From Nitrospiraceae bacterium (GTDB lineage: Bacteria > Nitrospirota > Nitrospiria > Nitrospirales > UBA8639), in assembly GCA_020632595.1 (NCBI GenBank), contig JACKFF010000002.1, positions 124,001 through 188,000 of the forward strand: a DNA stretch of 64,000 nucleotides, in the 5' to 3' direction. Below are positions 17,850 through 27,101 of the stretch, piece by piece; within the stretch, counting starts at the first letter, position 1, and every line of letters starts with the position of its first letter. The position numbers and the translations under genes were made by a program. A model generated the notes under the pieces. It was not told where the DNA came from. It made no database searches and saw only the letters and a program-made list of their open reading frames with translations.

Positions 17850-18398
17850 ATGGATGTGAAGTGGAAAACAGAGGATGGCGGATGGAGCCCTTATCTGGCG
17901 GGAGGCTTAGTTGGTCTGCTGGCCATTGTTTCGGTGTATGCCACAACCCAGTTGATGGGAAAGACCACCTACTTGGGAGCGTCGACGACGTTCGTGCGTG
18001 CGGCCGGCATGCTTGAACAAACTGTGGTTCCGGAGCATGTCACCGTCAATGAATATTTTACTAAAGAAAAGGTGCGTGTTGATTGGCAATTCATGTTGGT
18101 TCTCGGCATTTTCTTTGGGGCATTGATCTCCTCGGCGACAGACCGAAGCTTCAAACTGGAGCGTCTCCCACCGACATGGGAAGAACACTTTGGGCCATCC
18201 CTGATGACACGGGCCATAGGGGCCCTTCTGGGAGGGATCATTGCCATGATCGGTGTGCGAATGGCTGACGGTTGTCCCTCAGGACATGGTTTGAGTGGCA
18301 TGATGCAACTCTCGGTGAGTGGATTGGTCGCCATGACCATGTTCTTCGGAGTGGGGGTGATAGTGGCCGCTCTCGTCTATGGGAGGAGAATGTCATGA
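17850..18398 (+). CDS. YeeE/YedE family transporter, first half
   Basis: A 182-residue inner-membrane protein with about four hydrophobic helices and the family motif GCPSGHGLSG, whose cysteine corresponds to the thiosulfate-relay cysteine of YeeE. In this family (sulf_transp, formerly DUF395) E. coli YeeE imports thiosulfate. Here the transporter is split into two overlapping genes, as in PmpA/PmpB-type pairs. The ATG has GGAGGAGGAAG upstream. Thiosulfate as substrate is inferred from the family; no sulfur-oxidation gene is nearby. Confidence 0.87.
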   Translation: MDVKWKTEDGGWSPYLAGGLVGLLAIVSVYATTQLMGKTTYLGASTTFVRAAGMLEQTVVPEHVTVNEYFTKEKVRVDWQFMLVLGIFFGALISSATDRSFKLERLPPTWEEHFGPSLMTRAIGALLGGIIAMIGVRMADGCPSGHGLSGMMQLSVSGLVAMTMFFGVGVIVAALVYGRRMS

Positions 18399-18925
18399 GC
18401 GTCGATCAGTGGCTGGGTCTGGGGACGGGGGTATTGTTTGGATTTTTCTTGCAGAAAGGTCGGGTGTTGCGTTTCGAAAAACAAATTGGGGCCATGTTGT
18501 TAAAGGATATGACGATCTTGAAGTTTATGCTGTCTGCGATTCTCGTTGGTATGGTCGGGATAACCTGGCTGACGGATGCAGGACTTGTGACCTTAAGCCA
18601 TAAACCGATGAATCTCGGTGCCGTGCTGGTTGGGGGAGCGTTATTTGGAGCCGGGTGGGCGGTGATGGGATATTGTCCGGGTACCTCAATCGGTGCGTTG
18701 GGCGAAGGGCGATGGCATGCAGGCTTTGCGGTGGCGGGTATGCTGCTAGGAGCGGCTCTTTATGCGGAACTCTATCCCTTCTTCGCATCAACGGTTCTGG
18801 CCTGGAAAGATTTTGGAAAGATCGCCCTGCCGGAAGCGCTGGGTGTGTCGGCGTGGATCATCATTCCGATGTTTTGGGCCGGAGTCCTTCTCTTATTTCG
18901 TTGGTTTGAGGGAAAAGGACTTTAA
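18395..18925 (+). CDS. YeeE/YedE family transporter, second half
   Basis: A 176-residue membrane protein completing the split YeeE pair. It carries MGYCPGTSIGALGEGR, the second conserved cysteine motif of the family, and about four helices. The ATG at 18395 overlaps the stop codon of the first half (ATGA), so the two halves are translationally coupled and probably form a heterodimeric channel for a small sulfur anion. The frame is open upstream to 18272, but that part is out-of-frame reading of the first gene. Confidence 0.87.
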   Translation: MSVDQWLGLGTGVLFGFFLQKGRVLRFEKQIGAMLLKDMTILKFMLSAILVGMVGITWLTDAGLVTLSHKPMNLGAVLVGGALFGAGWAVMGYCPGTSIGALGEGRWHAGFAVAGMLLGAALYAELYPFFASTVLAWKDFGKIALPEALGVSAWIIIPMFWAGVLLLFRWFEGKGL

Positions 18926-19072
18926 CCGTTCAGTGAAGAACGAAGCCTCGGTCTCAACGGCTGATAGCAAGCCCCCGATGCGGTAAAGAATCAGCTCGGT
19001 TTGTCATAGAGGACGAACGGTTGAATTCAAATGCAGTAAAAGGCGGGGGAATGTTGGGATACTGAAAGAGGA

Positions 19073-19660
19073 TTATTCCGGGCGTAAGGCGAAAATGAAT
19101 GCGGTGGTGGCGGCGGCAATCAGGAGGGTGCGAAGGCCCGCCCAAAGCCAGAACGTGTGGCTGATGCGTCCCAGGTACACGCCAAGCAGGAAAATGATGA
19201 TCAAGGCCAGGACAAATGCCGATTCCAGTGGAGGAAGACCAATTGGCTCCAGCAGTGGAGTTGCCCACAAGGGTAACAGGATCACCAGAGAGATGGCCAA
19301 CGGAGCGATCCCATTTACGAAGGCAATAACGACCGGTAGAAGTCGAGCGGCTCGTCCATGAGCTGATTGCCTCAAATCGGTCACCATCGCTTTTTCAAGC
19401 TCCCTGAGTTCCCTGCGTTTTTCCGCGGCTTCGCTGATATAGGCGCTACTAATGCCGCTCATCCCCAGGGCAATAGCCACACCGAGGCAGGCATTGATGA
19501 CCACGGGCAATCTGACTTCGTCGCTCACAGCGAATCCCACCAGCAGACCCAGCATCGTGAGTGCCCCGTCGAATCCATTGACGACAAAGTACCGGCGTGC
19601 GATGAGATGGGAACGTGTGAGTGTGAGAAGCCAGGTAAGCTCTGCAATCAGGGACGCCAT
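19073..19660 (-). CDS. VIT1/CCC1-like membrane protein (TIGR00267-type)
   Basis: A 195-residue membrane protein with about five helices. FVVNGFDGALTMLGLLVGF near the N terminus matches the first helix of the vacuolar iron transporter (VIT/CCC1) superfamily, and a charged stretch EAAEKRRELRELEKAM sits between helices 2 and 3. Eukaryotic relatives move Fe2+ or Mn2+ out of the cytosol; prokaryotic relatives of this short type are mostly uncharacterised. It starts two bases after the DUF211 stop codon, so the pair is a tight operon. Metal transport is inferred from the superfamily only. Confidence 0.75.
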   Translation of the reverse strand: MASLIAELTWLLTLTRSHLIARRYFVVNGFDGALTMLGLLVGFAVSDEVRLPVVINACLGVAIALGMSGISSAYISEAAEKRRELRELEKAMVTDLRQSAHGRAARLLPVVIAFVNGIAPLAISLVILLPLWATPLLEPIGLPPLESAFVLALIIIFLLGVYLGRISHTFWLWAGLRTLLIAAATTAFIFALRPE

Positions 19661-19662
19661 GG

Positions 19663-19941
19663 TTAAGCGGGTTCAGCATCGACCGATCCATTCTCCACAT
19701 CGACTTCGTCGATACTGTGGATCGATCCCCCCAGAGAACTAATGGCTTCATTAATGGCGCTGAAAGGCACATGTTCTCCCTCAATGATGAGCAAGACGGT
19801 TTCTGTTTTTTCATCCATCGCCGCGACTGTTAATTTGATTCGACACCCAGATACTTTTTCTGCAATGGCCGTGGTAAAGTCAAGGGCGTTAGGGTTATGA
19901 GGCTTGAGGACATCAAGGACAATGCGTTTGATCTGAACCAT
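19663..19941 (-). CDS. DUF211 family protein
   Basis: A 92-residue protein beginning MVQIKRIVLDVLKPHNPNAL and carrying EGEHVPFSAINEAI and LGGSIHSIDEV. These match, from memory, the DUF211 (COG1888) family: small ferredoxin-like-fold proteins best known in archaea, with no established function. I chose ATG 19941, with AGGAG upstream, over an open extension to 20091 that has no family similarity. The neighbouring VIT-like gene suggests a cytosolic partner or metal-sensing subunit for that membrane protein; this is inference. Confidence 0.82.
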   Translation of the reverse strand: MVQIKRIVLDVLKPHNPNALDFTTAIAEKVSGCRIKLTVAAMDEKTETVLLIIEGEHVPFSAINEAISSLGGSIHSIDEVDVENGSVDAEPA

Positions 19942-20070
19942 CTGGTATCGCGCTCCTGTATACAGAGAACAACACAGCCGTGACATAATATCGCATTCCA
20001 TAGGGAATGTAACCGCTCTTTTCTCATAGAATCCCAAAAGAGAGTGACGCCGGATTATGCCGAAGCGAGG

Positions 20071-20637
20071 ATGAAGCTGAAACGGAAACATCTCATATGG
20101 TGTTTGGTGCTGGTGCTAGTGAGTGCGGTGGGATGCGCGTCGTCGCCCGTGGAGATACCGGAAATGCTTCAGAATCAGATTGATCCCACACTCACATTTT
20201 CGCAAGTGATTCAACATCCTGGGACCTATCAGGGAAAGATGCTCATGCTTGGAGGAGAGGTTCTGTCAGCCAGGCGTCTTGCGGAAGGTACCCGGCTTGA
20301 GGTGTTGCAATTACCCTTGGATGAATATCAACGACCCGTGGCAACTCGCACCGACTCACAAGGCCGGTTTATGGCTATGGAGAAGGCCTTTCTTGACCCG
20401 GCCATGTTCTCGGGGAATACTCAGGTCACTCTCGTAGGAGAGGTGACGGGGACGGTTTCAGCCAAGCTTGATGAAATGGACTATCAGTTTCCCGCAGTGG
20501 TAATCAGGTACTTGTATGTGTGGAAAGATCCGGCCTTGATTCAAGCAAGCCACTCTGGTCCCTGGTACAGCATTTTTGGTGGTGGAAGCACCGGAGGACG
20601 GGTCGGTGGCGGGGTGGGGTTGGGTATCGGCTTTTAG
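20071..20637 (+). CDS. Slp family outer-membrane lipoprotein
   Basis: 188 residues. A lipoprotein signal (MKLKRKHLIWCLVLVLVSAVGC, lipid-bearing Cys at the end) is followed by the Slp domain: LTFSQVIQHPGTYQGKMLMLGGEVL, then TLVGEVTGT and YLYVWKDP. E. coli Slp is a starvation-inducible outer-membrane lipoprotein of unclear function. I prefer ATG 20071, which gives a clean signal peptide, over GTG 20044; neither has a good ribosome binding site. The C terminus is glycine-rich. It is divergent from the DUF211 gene, sharing an upstream region of about 130 bases. Confidence 0.85.
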   Translation: MKLKRKHLIWCLVLVLVSAVGCASSPVEIPEMLQNQIDPTLTFSQVIQHPGTYQGKMLMLGGEVLSARRLAEGTRLEVLQLPLDEYQRPVATRTDSQGRFMAMEKAFLDPAMFSGNTQVTLVGEVTGTVSAKLDEMDYQFPAVVIRYLYVWKDPALIQASHSGPWYSIFGGGSTGGRVGGGVGLGIGF

Positions 20638-20958
20638 TGTCGATTTGCTCTTTCCGTTATAGGTTTTGCTCCTCATCACGCATTTGGCTAGTCGTTTGAA
20701 GATGAATCGATACCCTCATCCTCCGAGTTATTCAGTTTTTTTCTCTCACTTCTCCTCAGCATCTTTAGCTGATTCATATAATAATTGAAGGTGTCCCTCT
20801 TTCCTCCTATTCGGAGGGGGTGACGGGGTAAGTGGTTCTTTCCTTAGGCACGCCCGGGCGTCTAAGATATCGACTGAATCTCCATACAGAGATTTTTAAT
20901 AATTAATGACGGCAAGGCAGGCCCGGGCTTGGCATTTGCCAATACACAAAGGTTTGAG
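20638..20958. other. intergenic with a GC palindrome
   Basis: About 320 bases between the Slp gene and the flavoprotein. It holds a 12-base palindrome ACGCCCGGGCGT near 20850 and a second GCCCGGGC core about 70 bases later, plus a short CCTCC-TATTC-GGAGG dyad. The purpose is unknown; these may be protein-binding sites or a weak hairpin. No gene is seen. Confidence 0.35.
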
Positions 20959-21615
20959 ATGGAGAAAGAGCAGGAAGCATTGACACCGTATGTAAATTCC
21001 GATGGGGAGGGACAAGCCCAACGCATGCTTGGAACAGCCAGACGGGCTGCGGCTTTTTATCGAAATCAGATGACGAACGAATTAAATGACAAAATGCAGT
21101 CGTTTATTGCCAGACAGGAGATGGTTTTTCTTTCGACCGCCAATGCCAACGGCGAATGTGATTGCTCCTACCGGGCGGGGACTGCCGGATTTGTCGCAGT
21201 GCTCAATGCCACAATGTTGGCCTATCCCGAATATCGCGGGAACGGGGTCATGGCCAGTGTCGGGAACATTCTTGAAAATCCCCGGATCGGGCTGCTATTC
21301 ATTGACTTTTTCCAAAGTACGGTCGGTCTGCATGTGAATGGAAAGGCACGTGTGGTGACCAATGAAGAAGTGGCTGCCATGCCGGATATGCCCCAGGTCA
21401 TGGTGGACGCTTCCCACATGAAAGGGGGACAACATCCCGAATGCTGGGTGATCGTAGAAGTCGAAGAAGCCTATATTCATTGTTCCAAGCATGTTCCTCT
21501 GATGAAAAAAATTGAGAAGGAAAGGCATTGGGGAACGGATGACGAAAGGCATAAAGGCGGGGATTTTTTTCAGGTACAATCCAACCAATTAAATGCCCTT
21601 TCGTCTGAAGAATAG
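20959..21615 (+). CDS. pyridoxamine 5'-phosphate oxidase-like flavoprotein
   Basis: About 218 residues with the split-barrel FMN-binding fold of the PNPOx-like superfamily. Recognisable blocks are FLSTANANGECDCSYRAG, YPEYRGNGVMASVGNILENP, IGLLFIDF and LHVNGKARV. This subgroup (with the conserved YPEYRGNG) is not the vitamin B6 enzyme; related proteins are general flavin or heme-utilisation-like enzymes with unknown substrates. The start is uncertain: TTG 20929 or ATG 20959 are possible and neither has a strong ribosome binding site. It stands alone between unrelated genes. Confidence 0.82.
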   Translation: MEKEQEALTPYVNSDGEGQAQRMLGTARRAAAFYRNQMTNELNDKMQSFIARQEMVFLSTANANGECDCSYRAGTAGFVAVLNATMLAYPEYRGNGVMASVGNILENPRIGLLFIDFFQSTVGLHVNGKARVVTNEEVAAMPDMPQVMVDASHMKGGQHPECWVIVEVEEAYIHCSKHVPLMKKIEKERHWGTDDERHKGGDFFQVQSNQLNALSSEE

Positions 21616-21846
21616 AAAAAGCCCCTGTGGATTGAAAAGGTATAAGGCTCACTTCGAAGACCTATAGAAATCTGTTGATCCGTGAAGGGGAATGCACGGA
21701 ACGCTTCTCGAAAAATGAGCAGACGAGAAGATGAGTGTATGGTCATGGTAGACCAGGCTTGGGGCCAGTACGTGCTTTTGAAGTCCTGTCTGGATGGATA
21801 ACCCATTTTGCCAAGACTCAGAGGGTTTGCTTCTCCCAGATTTTCA

Positions 21847-24800
21847 TTATGGAAGGGTCGCAGCGGACTGCTTCAATTCATCTTGCAGAGCGGTTTGCAC
21901 CCGCTCGAATTCAGATTGCAGTGTCATGAAGATGGCTTGAGCTTTTTCAAGATTTTGGGTTTGTCCCATCTGCTCAAGTTGGAAGGCTATTTCGGCAAGT
22001 GGCCGGGCCCCAATGGTTCGTGAGCAACCTTTGAACGCATGCGCCATCTTTTTGAGGGAATCGCTTTTGTTTTCCTGTATCGCCAGCTTGATGCCATTCA
22101 TGTGGGTGACGGAATCCTGACAAAATTGCTCGATGACGGAAATGAAAAATGCAGGATCCTCATCTCCTCCTAATCGGCGTAGGTCTGCGAGAGTCGCCGA
22201 ATCCAAGGGTGGCGAAGGATTTGGTGCGGATGTTCCGGATCGGAGTGAAGCCTCCTGTTTGTCCGGTTGATGCGATTCTGTTGCACCCTCATGGTTTCTG
22301 GTTGAAGAAGCCTGGAAGAGCCATTTCTCCAAGACACATCTCAGATCTTCTAATTTCACCGGTTTGGATAAAAAATCGTTCATGCCGGTTTCCAAACATT
22401 TTTCTCGATCACCAACCATGGCGGTGGCCGTCATGGCAATGATAGGCAGCTGGGGGGTGGTACGTTCACGTTTTCGTATTTCTCTGGTGGCCTCAAATCC
22501 GTCCATCTCCGGCATTTGACAGTCCATGAGTACACCGGCATAGGCAGTCCGTGTCACGGCTTCAACCGCTTCACGTCCATTCGCTGCAATATCCACCTGA
22601 TATCCGAGTGTGGTCAACATGCGGGCGCCGACTTGTTGGTTGACGAGATTATCATCGACCAGGAGGAGTCGCTGTCCGGAGCCTTTGTGCATCTCATTCG
22701 CGGGCCTTTGAATCGTGCCGGGCGAAGGGGCCACGTCAGACCTTCTCATGACATTTAACAGACATTGATGCAATTGCTTGTACCGAACCGGTTTGTTGAC
22801 AAAGGCCGCAAAATGCCTTTGATTGAGTCCGTGGATATTTTCGACCCTGTTGACCAAAGGATTGAGTAAGATCAAACGCATGGATGCCAACTGCGGATCG
22901 GTTTTGATGGCTTTTGCCAGTTGGAGACCATCCATGCCGGGCATGTTCATATCGATGAGAGCAAGATGACAACGTTCTCCATTCGAGGCGCCTTTCCGGA
23001 ATGCGGCTAGGGCCTTCTCGCCATTTTCCGCCTGAATACTTTGCATGCCCCAATAGCTTGTGTACTTTTGAAGTAGCATTCGAGTTGTGGCGTTATCATC
23101 GATGAGACCAATACGAACATCCTCAAGTTCGCAAGGCAAAGTCTTATTGAGTAGTTGGTGAGACTGTTGAGTACCCAATCTGATGGTGAACCAGAAGCAA
23201 CTCCCTTGGCCCAAATCGCTGTGGACTCCGATCGTTCCACCCATGAGTTCAGCCAGCATTTTGGATATGGAGAGGCCTAACCCTGTTCCTCCGTATTTCC
23301 GGGTTGTGGAGCTGTCTTCCTGGCTAAAGGCCTGAAACAGTCGACCCTGGCCTTCAGGTGTTATTCCAATACCCGTGTCGGTAATCATGAATCGTAAGAG
23401 GACGGTTCCAGAGATATCCCCTTCGGGGACAACCTGAATCACAATTTCACCCTGAGCGGTGAACTTAATCGCATTGCCGATGAGGTTCATCAAAATCTGG
23501 CGAAGTCTTACGGGATCACCTTGGACGGTGGTGGGAATTTCCGGATTGATCAAGCTAATCAATTCTATCCCCTTTTCCTGAGCCTTAAGGCCTAACAGAT
23601 CGACTACGGCATCCACCGTCTCTCGAATGTCAAAGTCTATCGTCTCGAGTGTCAGCTTGCCCGCTTCAATTTTTGAAAAATCCAGAATGTCATTGATGAT
23701 TGTGAGGAGCGCATCACCCGAATCCTTAATCGTGAGCAGACAGTTTTGCTGGTCCTCGCTAAGATGTGTGCCGAGCAAAATGTCCGACATGCCGATGATG
23801 CCATTCAACGGCGTTCGAATTTCATGGCTCATCGTGGCCAGAAAATCGGCCTTCGTTTTCGTCGCCGCCTCGGCTTCAGCTTTGGCGTGGATCAAAATGG
23901 CTTCTCCTCGTTTGCGTTCCACCACGCGGCCCAGCTGTGCTCCGACATACCCCATGACTTGTAATAATTTGGCATCCGGCTCCATTGTCTCTGTCGAAAA
24001 AAACTCTAATACGCCCACCACCTGTTCTCCGATGATAATTGGAAATCCAAATCCAGCCTTCACGCCGATATCTTTTGCCTGTTGGGGTCTGAGAAAAATG
24101 GGATCTTGGGTCACATCCCGGATCCAACAGGGCTTTCCACTGGCCAACACCCGACCGGGAAGACCTTCGCCGGCTTGAAAATCGGTTTGTTCCGTAATGG
24201 AACGAAAGGTCTCAAAGCGTTCGGGGTATTCCAAATGCCAGATGGTGGTGGGAATGAGTATGTGGCTGGTATTTTCAGAGAGAAGGTACAAGTGTCCGAC
24301 AGGCCACCCCGTATTCCGACAGATCAAATCCATAGTGAGTTGCATCGCATCTTCAATTGTTGAGGATTCGTTTGTGGTTTTTGCGATCTCCTGAAAGAGG
24401 GCATCAAGTCTGGCCCCATAGGCCAGGGCGGCATCCATTTCCTGGCGGCGCTGTCGCTCCGTATTGATCGTGTCTAATACCCGGTTATATTCCTCCGCAA
24501 TCTGGTAAACCTCCGTATGAGGCTCTGAGAGGACATGACGGGTAAAGTCATGACTGTTTCGTTGCTCTTCCATTTGGGCAAGGAGATCCAGAATGGCCGT
24601 GCCGGCAGCATGTTCTGCCATGTTGAGCCCGATTCGTTCCTCCTCGGCTGTGACACGCAGGGGAACCCATTGATTGATCAGCCGGAGAATGGCGAAGCCT
24701 ATACCAAATGCCCAAAAGAAACAGACGGTGCTTCCTAGGAATTGAATGCCCACTTGTTCCCAGACGGTGAGCCCTGTGCCCCAGGAATCCGGAGTACTCA

Positions 24801-25800
24801 AGAAAGGAAAGACAATGGTGCCCCATACCCCCACGCAGGCATGGACGGGTACGACGCCGATTGCGTCGTCAATGTGCAAACGTTCAAGAATGATGGTTGT
24901 GCCGACACAGATAATCCCGGCCCCGACGGCGATGAGGATCGTGCCTTCAGGCGACATGATATTGGCCGAAGCGGTAATGCTGACCAGACCAGCCAGGACA
25001 CCGTTAAGGGCATGACCGACATCGGGCCGTTTCAGGTGATACCAGCTTAAGCCAAGAGCCGTTAGAGCACCTGTCGCTCCCGCAAGGGTGGTATTCACCA
25101 GAATTTGTGAGGCTTGTTGGGTAAACTCGAGACTACTCCCTCCGTTAAAACCGTACCATCCGAACCACAGCAGCAAGACTCCAAGCGTGGCTAATGGAAG
25201 ATTCTGCCCCTGGATAGGCGCCCCTTTGTCGGAAAAGCGACCATGGCGGGATCCGATGACGAGGATGGCCGCCAACGCCACCCAACCTCCCGTCGAATGG
25301 ACGACGGTTGAGCCCGCAAAGTCAATAAATCCGAGTTGGTTCAACCATCCGGTGTTCTGCCCTGTGGCTAATCCTCCCCACATCCAATGGCCAAGAATGG
25401 GATAGATGAGAAGAGACACCATGAGGCTGGTGACCAGATAGCCTGTGAATCGCATCCGCTCGGCAACGGCACCTGAGACCAGGGTTGTGGCCGTCCCACA
25501 AAATACCATCTGAAAGAAAAAAAACGCCCACCACCATCCCTGCTCGTGGGCATCAAAAAGAAACCCCTGTGTGCCGATGAGGCCGGCTGCCGTTGGTCCG
25601 TGCATGAAGGCAAATCCTGCCACCCAAAAGGCGAGTGAAGAGGTACAAAAGTCAACCAGATTTTTGATTGCGACGTTGATGCTATTTTTGGCTCGAACAC
25701 GACCTGTTTCCAGGCAGGTAAATCCACCTTGCATGAGCATGACGAGGGCCGCACAGATCAACAGCCATAAAACATCAATGTTTGAAGCATGGTCAGGCAT
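21847..25800 (-). CDS. ammonium transporter (Amt) fused to GAF and hybrid histidine kinase with two REC and HPt
   Basis: 1317 residues. Residues 1-415 are a full Amt channel domain (about 11 helices) with transport residues at nearly AmtB numbering: Asp160 and His168 (DFAGSTVVH) and His320 (VPVHACVG). Then come a linker, a GAF domain (about 500-640), HisKA with phospho-His 659 (SHEIRTPLNG), HATPase_c, receiver 1 (Asp950), receiver 2 (Asp1093) and HPt (His1254). Amt-kinase fusions are known, for example Ks-Amt5 of Kuenenia, as ammonium sensors. The gene reports external ammonium to a phosphorelay, perhaps while also conducting it. I chose ATG 25800 from the Amt N terminus; the frame is open 80 codons further upstream without a membrane start. 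Confidence 0.94.
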   Translation of the reverse strand: MPDHASNIDVLWLLICAALVMLMQGGFTCLETGRVRAKNSINVAIKNLVDFCTSSLAFWVAGFAFMHGPTAAGLIGTQGFLFDAHEQGWWWAFFFFQMVFCGTATTLVSGAVAERMRFTGYLVTSLMVSLLIYPILGHWMWGGLATGQNTGWLNQLGFIDFAGSTVVHSTGGWVALAAILVIGSRHGRFSDKGAPIQGQNLPLATLGVLLLWFGWYGFNGGSSLEFTQQASQILVNTTLAGATGALTALGLSWYHLKRPDVGHALNGVLAGLVSITASANIMSPEGTILIAVGAGIICVGTTIILERLHIDDAIGVVPVHACVGVWGTIVFPFLSTPDSWGTGLTVWEQVGIQFLGSTVCFFWAFGIGFAILRLINQWVPLRVTAEEERIGLNMAEHAAGTAILDLLAQMEEQRNSHDFTRHVLSEPHTEVYQIAEEYNRVLDTINTERQRRQEMDAALAYGARLDALFQEIAKTTNESSTIEDAMQLTMDLICRNTGWPVGHLYLLSENTSHILIPTTIWHLEYPERFETFRSITEQTDFQAGEGLPGRVLASGKPCWIRDVTQDPIFLRPQQAKDIGVKAGFGFPIIIGEQVVGVLEFFSTETMEPDAKLLQVMGYVGAQLGRVVERKRGEAILIHAKAEAEAATKTKADFLATMSHEIRTPLNGIIGMSDILLGTHLSEDQQNCLLTIKDSGDALLTIINDILDFSKIEAGKLTLETIDFDIRETVDAVVDLLGLKAQEKGIELISLINPEIPTTVQGDPVRLRQILMNLIGNAIKFTAQGEIVIQVVPEGDISGTVLLRFMITDTGIGITPEGQGRLFQAFSQEDSSTTRKYGGTGLGLSISKMLAELMGGTIGVHSDLGQGSCFWFTIRLGTQQSHQLLNKTLPCELEDVRIGLIDDNATTRMLLQKYTSYWGMQSIQAENGEKALAAFRKGASNGERCHLALIDMNMPGMDGLQLAKAIKTDPQLASMRLILLNPLVNRVENIHGLNQRHFAAFVNKPVRYKQLHQCLLNVMRRSDVAPSPGTIQRPANEMHKGSGQRLLLVDDNLVNQQVGARMLTTLGYQVDIAANGREAVEAVTRTAYAGVLMDCQMPEMDGFEATREIRKRERTTPQLPIIAMTATAMVGDREKCLETGMNDFLSKPVKLEDLRCVLEKWLFQASSTRNHEGATESHQPDKQEASLRSGTSAPNPSPPLDSATLADLRRLGGDEDPAFFISVIEQFCQDSVTHMNGIKLAIQENKSDSLKKMAHAFKGCSRTIGARPLAEIAFQLEQMGQTQNLEKAQAIFMTLQSEFERVQTALQDELKQSAATLP

Positions 25801-26315
25801 ACGATTAGCTAACCCATCATGGGAACAATCCGGTGGTGCTGGTGAAAAAAGATGTGCAGGTGAGGCGGTATGGTTGCATATTCGCAGTGCGGGATATCCC
25901 CTCAGATTGCTGTGCGGAGGAATGCGGATTTGTGAGATATTCCATTTTAAAGATGCTTCCCGGCTTGCCGGGGGAGTTTTGCTCAAAAAGGCATGCCTGT
26001 GCGTTGCGAAAGATTGCCTTTCATTTTTTCGGCATATCATTGGTTGAAATGAAGGACTTTCCGCGAAATCCCCAGTTCAATTACGTACAAATTATTCATT
26101 TACTCACTGCGGGTAAGACTCCTATACTTTGGCGGGATAGAAAAATCTTGAGGAAGCAGAGGAATAGGTTTTTAGGCAGGGGATTTTTCAAAAAACGTGA
26201 CGGGCGAAGGGAAAATGACATCAATGACCCCCAAAGATTGGTGATGGGACGGAGGGTTTGGAGTGGTCGAAAAGAAGATTTCAGGCATAGGAGATTCAAC
26301 CCGGGCGGAAGAGCA
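25801..26315. other. divergent promoter region, Amt-kinase and cupredoxin genes
   Basis: About 515 bases between two divergent starts. Open frames run into it on both strands but show no family similarity or ribosome binding sites. It presumably holds the two promoters. No clear -24/-12 or -35/-10 pair could be fixed by eye, so nitrogen regulation is neither shown nor excluded. Confidence 0.4.
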
Positions 26316-27101
26316 ATGAGGAATAGGCTCGCGATGTATGGCCTGCTTGGGGTAGTGGTGAATGGCATGTGGCTGTTGGGTTTTCCGTTGTCTGCATTCC
26401 CCACGGTCGGCTGGGAAACGGGGGATATGGTGCTGGATTTCGGGCTGAATCTGGAATCCGGAGACCGTACGGTCTTGGTAGATAAAGTTGAAGTCGGAAA
26501 CCCCTTTTTTGTTGAACTGACCTGGAAACTTAATCCGCAACATTGTCGTTTGTATGTACAAACTTCTGAGGGGGATGGCCCATCTTCCACCATCCTCGTT
26601 GTGGATGACGGCCTATTCAACGGAGTGGTTTCCCATGCAGTCTTTCAACAGGTAGACGCAGTGGTGGTCTCCGCTCAGGAAGGCCAGCGATGTGAAATTC
26701 TTCCGTCCCAGGATGAGTTTTTGGTGGTGGCCAGGGCTCCCCGGGCTCCTGTCGCTTCGGAATATGGTTGGGACAATGCTCCGATTGGTGCAGTGGTGGT
26801 GCTGTTCCGGGCCACGACATTTTATTTGCCTCACGACGTGACGATTATGCCGGGCCACAAGGTCATGTGGATTTATGCCGATGGCGCGCAGGAACCGCAC
26901 AGTGTCACCAGTGGTGGCTGTCGGGTCAATGATTGCTCTGGTGGTGGGCAGCAGTTCAACAGTGGATTAAACCTTCATAAGCCCGGACAGCGGTTCGAGC
27001 ATGTGTTTAAGCATCCCGGTACATTTCCTTATCATTGCGACCTTCATTTAGGATCTATGCAAGGCACCGTAATTGTTAAAGACGGTCTCCCGATCCCTTA
27101 A
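26316..27101 (+). CDS. secreted cupredoxin-domain (plastocyanin-like) protein
   Basis: 261 residues. A signal peptide (about 1-30) is followed by an N-terminal region of about 130 residues that I do not recognise, then a C-terminal cupredoxin domain. Type 1 copper ligands are visible: His in EPHSVTSG, and Cys, His and Met in YHCDLHLGSMQG. This indicates a periplasmic blue-copper electron carrier or copper-binding protein. ATG 26316 is chosen because it starts the signal peptide and follows GGAAGAG; an open extension upstream is probably not translated. It is divergent from the ammonium sensor kinase; a functional link is unproven. Confidence 0.83.
   Translation: MRNRLAMYGLLGVVVNGMWLLGFPLSAFPTVGWETGDMVLDFGLNLESGDRTVLVDKVEVGNPFFVELTWKLNPQHCRLYVQTSEGDGPSSTILVVDDGLFNGVVSHAVFQQVDAVVVSAQEGQRCEILPSQDEFLVVARAPRAPVASEYGWDNAPIGAVVVLFRATTFYLPHDVTIMPGHKVMWIYADGAQEPHSVTSGGCRVNDCSGGGQQFNSGLNLHKPGQRFEHVFKHPGTFPYHCDLHLGSMQGTVIVKDGLPIP

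Noticed and set aside
26041..26315. N-terminal extension of the cupredoxin gene (open from 25833)
   Set aside because: It reads across the divergent kinase start region, has no family similarity, and the signal peptide begins at 26316.
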